A DNA stretch of 64,000 nucleotides from Apostichopus japonicus. Lineage: Eukaryota > Echinodermata > Holothuroidea > Aspidochirotida > Stichopodidae. Location of the stretch: NCBI RefSeq assembly GCF_037975245.1, contig NC_092582.1, positions 14,959,077-15,023,076 on the forward strand, read 5' to 3'. Both the position numbers and the translations under genes were made by a program. Positions 27,201-42,200 of this stretch are shown here, in pieces. How positions within the stretch are numbered: the stretch's first letter is position 1; each line of letters begins with the position of its first letter. The notes beneath the pieces were generated by a model. The model saw only the letters and a list, made by a program, of their open reading frames with translations. It did no database searches and was not told the origin of the DNA.

Positions 27201-30200
27201 TCATCTCCTCTCTAGCCCTCATTCCTTCCTGTGATTATGCCAGTACGTTCACCTACTGTACCCATCATTCTCACTGTCTCCTTATCCTTCACCCCTTCCC
27301 CCTTTCTAAGTCCCCCTCCCCCTAACTGTGCCAATCTGTTCACGTACCCATCTGATTATCCCTTACCTCCAACCCTACCCTCTTTCTAAGTCCTCCCTCC
27401 CCTAATTATGCCAAACTGTTTCATGTACCTGTCCTTCTCGCCGATGGATTCCCTGCTGCTCTCTGATGCCAGTTCTTTCTCTTCTGCCTTAGTTCGTACC
27501 TCTCTTTCCAACTCCTGCTGGAGCTCCTGTGCCTTTTCCAGCTGACTCTGCAAATCATCTTGTAATTCCTTCAGATATTTATTTTCCTACAAGGATTGCC
27601 ATAGAGAGAAGGAAGAGGGCAATTATTTTGGCAAGAAAAGATACAACTGTATTCAAACACATACATGTATATAATTTAAGCATACTGTGCAGTAGGTGGT
27701 AGTTCATCAGTACATGCCTTAGTATTGGCCAGACCTACAGGTTGGTATTTCAGTGAAGGGAGTCAAATACAGACCTGGTAATCAAAGTGGGGCGGGGGGG
27801 GGGTCCTAACCATTTGTAGGATTGTGATCCTTTCTAGGATTGTGACCCTTCTTAGAGTCGCCAAAAGTAATAAGTCATCCTTTCAAACGACTCCAGCAAT
27901 ATTTTGCCGACTATTTACCTCCTCCTTGTCTCTCAATTTCTCCTCGTATTTCTCCTGGAGATGTTTCAGATTGACATCTTGTTCCTTTTCCCTCTTCTTC
28001 AAGAGTTGTTCTTTCTCAAGTGCCAGACTCTCCACAGCTTGTCTGTATAAAGTGGAACACATACAATCAATATATCAATAGATCCGTAATAGTCAAACAA
28101 GGCACTCTAAGGATGCAATGCAACTTAACAATCATGTCTCACCAATGTCATAGGTATCCTGTGGCTTTTTTTCTTCACTAGTGTTTTTGTCTCCTCTTAA
28201 TACATCTAGCATTTTTTTAGGATTAGAAGCCATACATGGCAATAAAAGGGGAAGGGATGACGAGACCGACTGACTATAAAAGCCAGAAAGGGGTTGTGGA
28301 AGGGGGGGGGGCTGGTTCCAGGTACACTGAGAGGCTTAGGTGAAAGCAAGAGAAGAGACAGAAGTTGCCTGTGATTTTACTATATAGCTGTGGCTAGTAC
28401 TAGGACAGGGGTTGGCAATAGGTAACCCACATGCAAACTATAACCAGAGAAGAATAAGACAACGTTCACACGATCTTGAACTTTTTGGGTATGAAGGCCT
28501 TACAATAGAACTGAGCAGTCTACCTGACTTCCAGTACTACACTGTACATTACTCAATCAAGGTATATATATATAGTGAGATATTGATATTCCCTGGCTCT
28601 TTGCTCCAACTAATATTTCTCCCTTGTAGTAGACAATTACTTGAAAACCCTTGCACCACTACTGTATGCTACTAGATGCTAAATTTTCACTCTCTTCATG
28701 ATAATAAATCATATCAGAGTTCATTTAATTCAAATCTCACACAACATATTTATTCATGATTTTTTTTCCACCAAAGCAAAAGATTATCACTGCTAACAAG
28801 ACATTTTCAGACAAGGCAAATAAGATTGTACGTAACTGTGACTAGACTGTTACATACTGTATAAACAACGGATGATAACTAAGATCTTTACTACCGTACG
28901 AATCTTCTGTTCTTGGTACTTTCTTCTATAAATCATTTTTATATATCAATGACTACCATCTAATGACTAAAAAATTCAGGTGATAAATTATCATTTTATG
29001 ATAAAGAGATGAAATGAAGGAGAACCTACTGGGAATTGATATTACATCATTTAGTAAAAAGAGATGTTAGACTAAAACCCAAAGACAAGAAAATTAGAAG
29101 ATGGCACATTACACCTAAGGGTAATATATTACTCAGTGATATCTGGAACACACAGATCAGCACTATTGATCACAGGTAGTGTACTTTGACTGGATTTATC
29201 ACAGATGGTTGTTTTAAAAAAACATATACTGTAGATGTATATATAGTCTATTGTTTCCATATTAAGTCCTCTATTTTTTCGATATGAAGTAGTCTACTGT
29301 TTTCATATGAAGGTACTGTACTCCTCTCCCCCAAGTTAGGATATGAGGGACGTTCCATAAACTAGGGGTACAACTTGTGACAGGTTGTGGGATTTTTTCT
29401 TGTCGTCCATGTCAGTGTCTAGCAGTAAGACGTTTTCTGAATCATTATAGCTCCTTTAAAATATAAAAAATGCAAAGGAAATTATGTTTTTAGCCACAAC
29501 AGATATTTTATTAGGGAGCAATTTAATTCTTGTAAACTTAAGAAACAAACTTCAAATACAGTCTTAAGATATAGAAGGACAATGACATCAAGAATGTCAG
29601 GAACATGGCCCCCTTACGTTCATTATGGAATGACCCAAAACAGGTAACATTATGACACCACACAAGGCACTAACAACGTGCTTTGTGTTTCATGCATTTG
29701 TGTGGCAAACAGAAAAACAGGACAAACTTACACAGAATATTGCAAAGGATTAAATGAAAAACGAAAATTGGTGATGAATTCATTCCTCGAAAAATGATGA
29801 GGATTTGTTTTGTATTTTTGATACAGATCTACAGGGGCTTCAAAGTGAAGAAATATGATTATCAGTTGAAAGGTTAAAATCCAGCTTCAGAAGCTAGAAG
29901 TCTTGATAATGAAGATGATGAGTTTTACTTACGATGCTTTGCCAAGCAGTTGCTGTTTATCCATCAGTTCCTTCTTCAAACTCTCGGCCTCAACTTTTAA
30001 CTCGATATTCTAAAACAAAAAGAGAAACTTAAATTGTCAAAATTCCCTTTCCCCTGTGATTTAATTTGATTGTGATATGTATCAAAAATTGTACACAAAT
30101 ATTTGAACAGCAGTATTTAGCGATCAGTCTGTAACATATATGATTACCATACCAGACTATGGGCTATATACTGTACTAGCTCTATATACAGTAACCTGTG

Positions 30201-33200
30201 TATTATGGAGTAGTACTACTGTAGGCTGGTCACTGTCAAGTATAAGGATGTTAGCTGAACAAGCTATATTGTGTAGTGCATACAGATGGGGTAAATGGCT
30301 GATAGTTCTTGAATATAACAAGAGTAGTTAAAGCTAGCGTACATAAAAGTACTTACTAAAACTTGACAGACATAGTAAAACAACATGGCAGTACAATAGT
30401 GGTACTGTAGGGTAGCAAACAATAAATTGTCTCTATGTTCAACAATTATTGAAGTGTTGTAACAAAGACAACAGTGTACAATTAAAGTGATACATAAGGG
30501 TACCAGTAGTCGACAAATATTTTCCTTTTGTGCAAATATTAGCTTTGCAGTGACATATATTGGTCCCTAACAATCTAGAATCTTTAACATTGAATTTGTT
30601 TCTTGAAATGTCTAGCTATAAATACTAGCAGACTGGGAAGATCAGTTTCCAGTCAAGTACTAACTAACAAGTAATACATAATAAGCACAGTGTTGAAATA
30701 TCTCCCTGACTATTCCACATACATGTTTGTAGTACAGCCGATCTCCTGCTACTGGTTCACTAAGTGGATGACCAACCGAGAACTTAGGTTCTTTACCACG
30801 AAAAAAAGTCTAACACACTGATGATGTTTTTGTCTTTATTATATATTATTATTTGGTAATACCAAACAGCTTATTTTTTTATCTTTTTTCTTTTTCATTC
30901 ACTTATCTATTATACTTTATTTGTATTTGTATTTTTTATATTATATTTTTATATTTATTATATTTTATTATATTATATTGTATATTATATTATATTGTAT
31001 TATTTCTTATATTTCTTATATTTTCTATTTGTATTTATTGAAGACTAAGTAGTCCAGCTACTCTCTTTGATAACCCTCAGATAATTAAAGGGTCATTCCC
31101 CTAAACTTAATATGGTATATATTAATACAACCTGGACTGATAGGAGTATTAAGTGTAAATCATCAACAATAAAATATCAAACTTAATTTTATGCCTCAAG
31201 TCATCCTTTAAAGTTGTAATCAGCCAGACCTACAGATGCAATGAACATACCGTCGACCATGTTACGGTAAGAGGATGTTACATGAACTAAGTACCGTAAA
31301 CTATACAATTGTGCTCAATGGTTCTTGATCCTCCATTTTATTTAACACTTACTGTCTTAATATCGTCATCGTCTTCGTATTTCTGCTGTATCTTCTCTTC
31401 CATGTAATAAATTCTCAATTTGAGGCTAAAGTTTTCCTTCTTGAGCTCAGAAATTTGCTGTAAAATGACAGAGATAGCGTCAGTGAAACAGTTCTGTGAG
31501 GCGACTGCACTGTACGGGAAATATAACCTAGAATCGGTAATTTACTAGCTGTAACAGGCCTTCTTTATAAACAAAAAAATATTTAAAAAACTGATTTTGG
31601 AAGGATTTGCAGAGAATTCCTTGTGTTCATGTTTTGAAGAAGAGAATAACTTTGGAGATGGTTTTTCTTGAGGGTACAGTTTACACATTCTCTGATACAC
31701 TTTGCATTTGAGTACTGCAAATCTATTGAAATTCAATCTGTTGTAGCATTGAATGGTTCTGTAGCTCAGCCAAGGAAAGCCAAACACTCCTGAAAGAGGT
31801 TAACTTTGCCGTTTGGATTATCTGACAGTTGAAAACTGGAAACAAACACCACCAAAGAGTAATCCTGACTAGATCAGCAAACAGGACTTTAAAGCAGGCG
31901 GGTTTTGTTTTCACTATTAAGTGTTAACTCATATTACATGAGACTTCAATGCCCATTGGCTTAAAGTGCAATGTCACTTGAGCATTAGTTACATTACCAT
32001 TGAAGGAAAGATTATATGATCCCAGTTTTATTCAACACAACCCCAAAAATGAAAGGGAAAAGATTTCAAGAGATATATATATCTTATAAATGTTTGTAAA
32101 ATAGCAGAAAAAGATCAACAACTGGGAAATAAATTTTAAAAATATTTTTTAAAACTTGTTAAAATGAACAAAGAAAACGATTAGCCAGAATGGAAATCAG
32201 ATCTAAGGAATAGAACTTTTGAGCTCAAAATTTCCCTTGATTGCTTTATATTGAATCATCAATCAGTTTCCACAATAGATTGAAATATTTGATTGAAACT
32301 GGAGCAGAAAATGTTGCAGAATCTTACTACTGTATTCCAGACATAATTTTATCTGTATACCAGTGACAATCTGTACAGAAGATTACCGACCAATTGAAAA
32401 CATTTAACATATCATCATATTTTATTTTACCTGTTCCAGGTCTTTCATTGTGTACGCTCTAGAGGGCGACAACTTCCCACTGCTGGAATTCATGGCTGGT
32501 CCCCCTGAAAACAGAAAATAATAAAATTGTCAAATGAGTCTCATCATGAAGTCGCAGCTAGTCCTTGAACCCAGTCACCATTACTGTGTCACTTTTAAAC
32601 AGAGAGCAGGTTTCAGTTCAATACAGTTATAATACGCACCAACAGATAACACACGTCATTGATGAGTCTCAAATGAGAGCGTGCTCAGTATTTGATTGGC
32701 AGAAATTTTTAAAAAATAGTCAAAAACAAGAACAATGAAATTAGACATGTAGCCAAGATATATATTCAAGGCCTGGATATATTTACAAGTGACAGGCTTA
32801 CCTGTCTTCTCACAACCTCAGTACTCTCATGCTACTGTGTCTAGAGTGAACTGGTAACCTTTTAACCCTGTGCACCCTCTATGACCAGACCCCTTCGGTC
32901 AATGACCTCCCTTCTTCTTTGACCACCCAAAGTGTCTAGAATGTTCGTTTTGTGCTCGGATAAGTCTTAAAGGTGCATTCCAAAGAAAAAAGCATAATAA
33001 AGCTGAATATTCTAAAACCCAGGATATCAAAATATTACTTTTTTCCTTGAACTGTTAGGTAAAATATGACACACCTGCATTTCTGCCTGAAGTCACCCTT
33101 TACTGTTAGAAAGTCTGGAAAGGAGAACTACTTAAGTTCATTAACCATTTTTATGTAATCAGACTTAAATATTCTATTAGATTTCCCCCCAAATCTGCAG

Positions 33201-36200
33201 GTCAGTTCTTTACGTACAGCGCTGTAGTATGATGTTAATGTGCCCTGTGTTTTCTGCCAAAATATAGTCTCAAAAAAAAAAAGTCTTCCATCATTACTTC
33301 ATGATATATTAACCCCAAATCATATCACAAATTTATAACTACAAGAAATGAACTTAACACTGCTGGTTTAGTTATTTCAGATCTGGATAAACATGTCGAT
33401 GATTTCCTTGTTGTCAGATGTCATTTCTAATAAACAGCCGGCACATCCTGAATAAGGTCAATTAAGGAAGCGCTCATAACATGTTTATAACGATGTCTCA
33501 CTTTGATTTCGCTTTCCTTGCCAAGGATGTACTTGAACCGGACACTGTTATAATTTACAAAAACATGAGGCATATCCATTTAACAAGCACAAGGAACGAC
33601 TGAACAAAAAACTGACCCGTTTCGATTATTTTTAAAATTTACAAACTGAAAAAGGTTCAATGTTGAAAGTTCCGAGAGGATAACTCTTTGAAAATCCTCA
33701 AAGGATTATCCATAAAATGAATCTTACCACATATTTAGTCATTATCAACAACCAAAAAAACTTACACTTTTTATACCAAACTATGAAGAAATTTCAGCTA
33801 CACCTCATGGCGATAATTATTTACTGTCCTCTATCTCTTGAATATTTCCAAAACTTAAATTAAAGGCTTTGTAAACTTTGTTTGTCAAGCTTTATCAAAT
33901 TTTGGCACATTCTTACAACATCTCAAGTTGGATGTTTCATAAATATTTGGTTTCTTTATCTTATTTTTGTTTTCGCTGCTTTCTTTCTTATTCAGGACAA
34001 ATTGACATAATTCAAACTGAGATAATTTGCAAAGAGAGATTAACAACATTGATTTATATAATAACACATTTTGTTTTAAAGAAGCATTAGCCTTCGACTG
34101 ATAAAAAAATAGGAAAATTACCACACTTTAAAAGCTACAAATCAGCAATCACTTTTATAAAAGAAGAAGACCTACAAATATATGCCACGGCTCTTCAAAA
34201 CTATACGTACTCTGCTTTGAGAACTGGACAAACACTTTTATTGAAATACTGTAGACTGGATTTTACTGTACCTGTAGCTGCTGGGTTTGGAAAATGCTGG
34301 CTGAAATTATCAGTTGTTATATCTGGATATAAGCTGGTGTCATTTTGCAGGCCTCCAAATCTGCCACTTTGGGAACAAGAAGGAAAAGAACAATCGATAT
34401 GTCAATATCTATTTATGGGAAGATATCAATTATGTCATCATCATGCGGGTGATCCATGCAACTTTAATACTTGAATATTTATTGCCTGGGCTAAATTTTA
34501 ACATTTATGCGCTATAATAAGGTGAAAATGTTAAATTTTCAAGGTAACAGTCTTGTATCAAGGCAAGGCCTTCTCACACTACATTTTACAACATTTAACC
34601 CCAGGTCATTGGTAACTTGTCACACCCATATCTAAGTGTGCACAATTCAAACAATCACTTACTGCAGGGACACAACATTAACATGTCCCCTGGGGGACAT
34701 TCCATAGGGTACAGCCACAAACCTGCGCACACAACTATTCTTACAAGTTATACCTGGCAGGACCTCATACACCTGGGTGATGAGAGGCAATTGAGGTAAA
34801 GTCCCTTGCCCAAGGACACAACGTAATGATCTGGCCAGGACTCAAATTTCCAATCCTTAGATTGCAAGTCCAATGCCTTGCCATTTTGACCAACACAAAA
34901 ATTGTACTATCCTTAAGTAATGTATAAAGGTTTCCAATTTCCCAAATCATGCACAGACCATTTTATAGTGCTTTAGTAGAGCGCTAGAAAGGGAGCTTCT
35001 AAATTAAATGATCTGGTAAAGTTTTATCACTATCAACCATTATTTGCCTTTCAAGCATAGTTCAAGGCAACACTGCTTTCCTTTAAAATGAAATGGCCGA
35101 GAGATATTCCTTCACTGTACCTCAAAAAGGATCTCATCAGACAGGGAGGGGTGGGGGTCATGTAGAGGGAGGGGTGGGGGTCATGTGTCATGGGGGTCAC
35201 TGGTGGGAAAGAGAAAGGCAGCGGTAATGAGCCCAAGTTCCCTGAAACATAAAATATTACCACCTTTATTTTGTGTGTAATACTGTACAGTACACCTAGG
35301 ATCTTTACTGTAAACATGCATATTCTGTAACTATAGAAATTCAACGGTACATTTATTTTTTACAGAATGCTCCATTGCACCGTAGACACTAGTCTCTCGA
35401 TATCTTCTTTCAACATCTTCTCTGTGTTATGAATCCTACTTTGTTTTGTTTTTAATAGTTTTGTTTCCCTTAAATGACATTTGGTACACAAGGAATAACT
35501 TTAAAAGTTTTGCAATATTAGCAATTTTAATGCACAGCATTCATCAGGGCATGTATTCTCTTCAACAGAATCATTTAATTACTTTATTATATTATAATAT
35601 TTTATGAGATGCATAAACTAATAAACTGCAGAATCGCTCCACAAGATCATAAGTACTGAAGCAGTAGCCTGTACCCTTTTTTAAGGCCACTTACAACACA
35701 GCCAAAATTATTGACATTCCACCAGGACCCAGGGGTCATCCCCCATCCCCTCCACCCTCCCTCTATCGATGGTTGGCTCTGCTTCCTTTCCACAAGTTCG
35801 TCGACCTTGGCTTGAAGAAGCAATAATGCAATCCTGAGACTGGCTAACAGAGCCACTGTGTCTAGTATTACCATAATTTAACTTAAAGATATAACTATTA
35901 AAATAAACCTTCTGAAACAATCTCGGGCACCCATCAAAAATCCTCTGGGACCAAACATTGAGTCATAACCTATAAGTATGTCAGATTATGTCATTTAGCC
36001 ACTAAATCACTCCTTGCCTAGTTTAGCTCCTCAGAAAAGGAGCTTTAATATTTGCCTTCAAGTCAGTTACTGTTTATATTTAAGCAGTGCCACCTGGTGA
36101 ATCCCCAAAAGAAATAACATACTTTACACCAACATGTATACATACAGTATATACACTCTTTTCCTGATTAGTGTGCAAAGTCTGCTTTTAACAGCAGAGT

Positions 36201-39200
36201 CTACACACAATTTTCAGCTATCAACTCCCATTATTAAACTATTTGGTTTTCGAGATTCAAAGCTAAAGTTTTACAATAAATAGGTCTGCACTGTAATATG
36301 TGTACAGTAGACCAACACATAAACACATACAGGTAGCAGGCTAAAACTGTTTCAAGATCTATGAATTTCATATGTTACTTTTAAGGCCTATATTTTGGAT
36401 TCAACAATTAACAACATACATGTACTTAGTTCATACAAGTTATAAACAACTGGGAAAGTTTTGACAAAGTCCATAGCTTTCTGTAAAGTTTGTAAACTTT
36501 GAAAAATGGCCACTTTCTGCAGACCTACAGATAATACTTTGTAACTCCACGGTAACGTAAACATGCAGTGTTAAACTAAATCATTGAGGTTGCACATATG
36601 TATATAATGTACATATTGAACTGTGTGCATGGTTACTGGCTGAATCCGGGGGTCACCTTATTATCATGTACACTGTTACTGCACTACAGCATGTATGTAA
36701 ACTTGATATCAATAGATCCACAAGTGAGAGAATACAGCCCACCATAGTTTGGCAGAAATGGGGGAAAAACAGGCCTTTTCCACCTGAGGCACTGAATATC
36801 AAAAAAGTAAGAAGTAGTACTTTGCTAAATATTAAAACTGACAAACCTTGCTTGAAAACTTTGCTGTTAGAAGCTCCAATATTTGCTATCGCGAGCCGAC
36901 TTGTTGTTGTAAATTAAATCCCGCACCAACTGTTAACTCTATCCATGAGAAACAGGACGTTACAATGCACTGTAAGCCCATAACCTTGCACACGTTGCAC
37001 TACAGACAAGTTGACTGTACACTGAAAGTTATATTGGAAGCATTTAAAGTCCTAGGGCACGCTTAAAGACAGGAAGGAAACGAGAATAATATGAATGAGT
37101 GATTCGGCCTCTCTCATTGGTTCTCGATAAAGCTCTAGTCCTAGGGGTGAATCGTCTGGGTGTTTGGTTTGATTCCAAGACCGACAACTTCCACTAATTG
37201 GAGATATTTTGAAGAGATTGCACGGGAAAACAAGGTCAATCGTTGTACCGTGCTGTGAATCTGCTCCGTACATGACCTTCGAGTACGCTAACTTAAGACA
37301 ATTTATGAAAAAAGGAAATCATAAATTAATGTTATCTTTTATCAGGAAAAGGAAAAGAATAACGAAAGAAAGAGATCATTTCAATGTTTGATCACAGTTT
37401 CATGAAAAGTTGTGTAACATTCATTAAGTTCCAAATTTAATGTTATTGCTTTCAATTTAAGTGAACACCCACAGGGTCTGTACATTGCTAAAATATAAAC
37501 AAAGTGGTTGACAATATTAATATTATCTTCTTACTTGAGATAATTATATCTAAGAGATGCTTGGCACACAGTTATATGTATCGCTGACTAGTATTGTATT
37601 ACCAAACAGCTACTGGCTTAAGTACTGCAGAACGTATTGCACGTTCAGAGGCAAAAAAATATATCCGGAATTGCATGGCAAATGCTATGTAAAATGGGCA
37701 AACTGCTACACAAGTGTGCAAAGATGTATACAGCATAGCAGTTTTTTAGTTAAACACAGCATCCATGTAGTATTTAATAATCTGAGACAAATTCAGAGCC
37801 TCACGCAAATTTACTGCTACAAAATTTGAAACACTAAATTATTCCTCGAAATTGATCACAGAGCTTCTATATAGTACTGTGCACCAGCTCTGTAATAATT
37901 GTCTTACAGTACTACCAACCTTTGTAGAGATTTTGAGTATATCACGTATAATATCCCCGGCAACAACTTTCTCAGACTGTTCCTTGGACAGTTGGAAATT
38001 ACTTAGCTTCCACGCTGTAAAGTGTCGACCGGATCCCTCATTCACCACGTACCTCCATTTTGATCTGACTCCTTTCTGCACAAACTCCAGACTTTGTACA
38101 GCAATTGCACATATTAAATAGGTGAATAATTCTGTCAAGAAATTAATCTGCTGTAATAATAACCAGTTTTAAAACTTAAACACAAAACCAACCACTTGTT
38201 GCACATACAGTAGGCCTGGTTAACTCTAGTACAATTGTTTCATTGTTACAGAGGATATATCACAGCTCAGATGCTGGGCATTAACTTCTGTAAAATTTGA
38301 TCTGATTGAAGAGGGAAGGGTGGTATATAGTCTTTTGTTATACTGCAAGAGTCAGTTTGGGGTTAAGTAAGAGAAAACAATAAGTCATTCTTTCTTTGTT
38401 AGAAGAATTAATGTAGGGCTTTAGCCAGCTGACAAAGCAAGCTTTTGTTATTAACATACACATACTGGGTTTGAGTAGGCTGCAACAGTCAGTGGGTAAT
38501 GGGCTATAAAGGTACTGTACCTCTGTGGTGTGAATGTACTGTGCTTTCTTTGTATGATAATGGAAACAAGGTTTGGTTTGTGTATTTAAACTTTCAAGCA
38601 GTAGATTTGCTGTACAAATATATACAATCTTTACTTACTGTGCTAAATGTATCTAGACAAGACTTAGTACTTTGTGTTGTTGTAAGTGTTTAAAAATAGA
38701 ATTTAAAGGGAAATTCCGATTGGCTGGAATTCAATGTTTAACAAAATTGCTAGATATGTTCTGCATCTTTTGATTTGTGAAATGATGCAATCCTTAATTG
38801 AATTGTGGATCATAGATATGATACTGTACCCAAAAATCTCAACTGACGCAGCAGAGTTAAGACTATTTTGAAAGACCCACAAAATACATTATAAAAGGTA
38901 TACTATATATGTTTAAACAGTAAGGAGGACTTCCTGTTAAACCACCTATTGTACGCCTTACTAAAGATTGCAAAATGCATGCCAACCTCATCGTTAAGTT
39001 AGGGTTTAAAGGTTTTATTCTTCATACTCATCTATATTGTATTTTATTCTGCAGTTTTACTACATATTTTGTGTCATATATTTTTTTACTGTTACATCGC
39101 GTTTTAGAGCACTTTTGTGGATTTTACGCTTTATAAAATAAATTATTATTATTATTATAAGTTGTGGCTATGGCCCTGGGGACATTCAAACATGGATTCA

Positions 39201-42200
39201 TGAGCCTCAAACAGGGTATGCATATCTAGCCTTAACTTTTCACAACAGTTTTAATCAAGTTTATCACATGTATTAACTTCTTAAACACCTTGCTCGTGTA
39301 TATAGTCAGTGTAAAGGAGACCGTGTCAAATGCCATCCCTTTAATTGCAGGAAAGCTATGAATCTACGTACGGTGGAAATTTGAAAACACAGGAAAGTAT
39401 CAAATTGGCTGATTCGGACAAAAAAAATGATCTGTTTGCCATTTTTGGTGAAATGAAACTTTTCATAAGTAACTAAGTATACATCATCTATATCAATGGG
39501 AAGTTTGGAAATGAGGAGTTTTTCTCACTTTTCCTGACTAAACTTCAAAGTTCAGGGACTTTCAAGAAACAGAAAAGAGGTTCTTTTCTTTTCCCTTCTC
39601 TCTCTGCACACTTTGATAGTTTCCCCCCCAAAAAAACTGTAGGAAACATTTAAGTAAGTGGTAATGTCATCATGATGATGATGGCAATTTGAGCAATTTA
39701 AAAAAGTGGAAAATTCCTTGTACAGTTTTTTTTTTTACAACATGTACAACTTTATTTATTCACTGATTAAAAAATAAGATTCTTACAAACAAATTTCACA
39801 GTGATGAAATTACAAATGAAGAAAACAGGCCTTTTTTTCCCCCTTTTAAGCATGCATACCACATTTATCACATTCCAAGGTCAAATCATACATAATTTGT
39901 GGTTATTATTTCATTTACTTAAACACTTCTGAAGAACATCGTTCCATGATGACATCTCCTGACCGCCGCCCACTTTGATCAACTTTGCGCAGTAAAAAAG
40001 ACTTTATAGTAAGACGGGGTAAAAAAAAACCACAGGGTAGTTGGGGTAAAAAAAAACCACCCCCCAACTACAAGTCGTGAGAAATAGAAACACATTTTTG
40101 TATGGTGTATGTGAAAACCATGGTGCCCAAGTCAATTCTGACATACTTTATTGATTGTTACTATTCTTTTCCATCGGCGTACCGATACTTTTAGCGCCGA
40201 CTTTTCCCATACTCTAAAAATAGCAAATATTTAAGTTCTGAACACTGTCCTTTAACTTTATCCTGCAAAAATATTAGAACTGATATAGAGGTTTTTGTTT
40301 CTTGGTTATGATAACAAGAGGCATACCTACATGAATCAGTAATGTAATTACCCGCACGATCTGCCAGTTTTCTCGAATGACGTGGGTTTTTTTTACCCCA
40401 GGGTTTAGTGTCCATTTGGGGTAAAAAGACCAGTCCTAATTTCCTCCCAAAATGGTTTATATTTATCACAGAATGTTAGAATTGCTATATGATTGACACA
40501 GGGAGTACATCTATGCTCCTCTAATTTCTACCAATATAATAATTTACCTTTTTATAACTAACTGTTGCCTGATCTTAACCTAAGTTATTTCTATGTTAGC
40601 CTAGTGTTATAGCCTAACACAATATATGTCTGCTGTATATGGTTATCTTGTTATTTTTAGAGTCCTAAGTTATTCTCTACCCTAAGTCCCAACCCCATAC
40701 TAATATATAGAATAAAACTCATAAAACATGGTCAATAATGTTTTAGGGGGTATTAAACAGTCTTGATAGAATCTTGCTTAGTCTCGGAAGGTGGGGTTTG
40801 TTTCCCGGAGTTTATCGTTTGGCAATAGGTTAATTCATGCAGAACTTGATTGAAAATGCCCAAATAAAGCTTTTCTAAAGTGTGCTGAAAATATTTCTGG
40901 TGGTTTTGCACATTTTCTTTGGTAGTATGTTGTTTTAACAGTGTGGACATTTTTTACCCCAGCAGGGTTTTTTTTTACCCCAAAAATGACTAACAGCCGG
41001 GGTAAAAAAAAACCACCCCTTTTCTGGAATTTCTCCTTTACTCATTGTGATTGAAATTTTTATTATGGCTATTTAGGAAGGTATTCCCACTTGTCAACTG
41101 ACAATGCTAAAATATCTACCTAAGCATCTACCTAACGAGTTTTATGTTAAACTTTAAGGAAACGTTTTTTTTTTACCCCGTCTTACTATATATGTGAACA
41201 AAAAAATAGTTTTACATTCAAACAACCCTAGATCTCGAGCTACATTAAGAATTCCGTACAAATAATTAAGACGAAATAGGTACAATGCTGGCACTTTGGA
41301 TGGTAGAGTGAGAAGAAAGGGCATTGGCCGGACGGGCTGGCCATAGAGGGCGCACAGTGTTACAAGGATATCAGCTCATTCTAAGCACGTTAGAACAAGA
41401 GTGCCGAGGTTGTGGGGAGACAGGTAAGATCGTCACTCGTAAATATCCAAACCAGTAAGTTTGGAGATTTTTACATTCAAACAAGCCTAGATCTAGAGCA
41501 ACATTGGGAACAAGATTTTTGTGACTAACTGTGGAATATTTATCTCTTCCTTATTAAAGTAAGCGGCACATTGTCGGCCAATGGAATATCCCATCCACTC
41601 AGAGACAATCCTTTGAATCATATTCAGCTCTGACAACTGTAAAACCCACTGTATTTTTGTTTAAATGTACTCTTACCTTAATCACCCGCAAGCCTAATGT
41701 CTAGTAGAGTAAATAACCATTTGAAATCAAACGGTCAATATCTTGATTCTTTGAAATAAAATTTGAACAGTTCTGTGCAAGGTCAAGGACTGTATTAATT
41801 GTATTAATTAAAATTAATGGAATTTGACCACATGTGGATTAACCCAATGAACCTGATTTAAAGGCATTCTACTGTATGAAAGAGGCAAATAACACTTTGC
41901 TACTACCTGTAGCTACTTATCTTTCATTCATTGTTATATATTGTATATGGGTACCAAATTAATGGCCTACTACACAAAACCAGAATTAACATTTTGTTGT
42001 GTTTAACAATGTCACAAATACAGTCATGTGAGAGGCTGACTACTTAGCTAGACTGCAAACTGACTGTGTACATTTCAAGTTACCCAGTATCATGTAATTC
42101 ATATACAGACTTGGCTAAATAACAAAAAGAAAGTCAGAACATTACAGCATCTGAGATCTTAGAAGTGAAGATAGAGGTGAAATTAAAATGTCCAGGACCA

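Noticed and set aside
28406-28680. hAT-like start CAGGGGTTGGCAA
   Set aside because: No inverted counterpart and no matching 8-bp flanking duplication were found.
30853-31041. Apparent membrane protein of Ile/Tyr/Phe/Leu
   Set aside because: Pure AT-rich low complexity, not coding.
35647-35920. Minus-strand segment considered as the missing CDK5RAP2 exon
   Set aside because: A CTCAG acceptor is present, but the donor (GTGGAG) is poor and the phases do not satisfy the 2-to-1 requirement.
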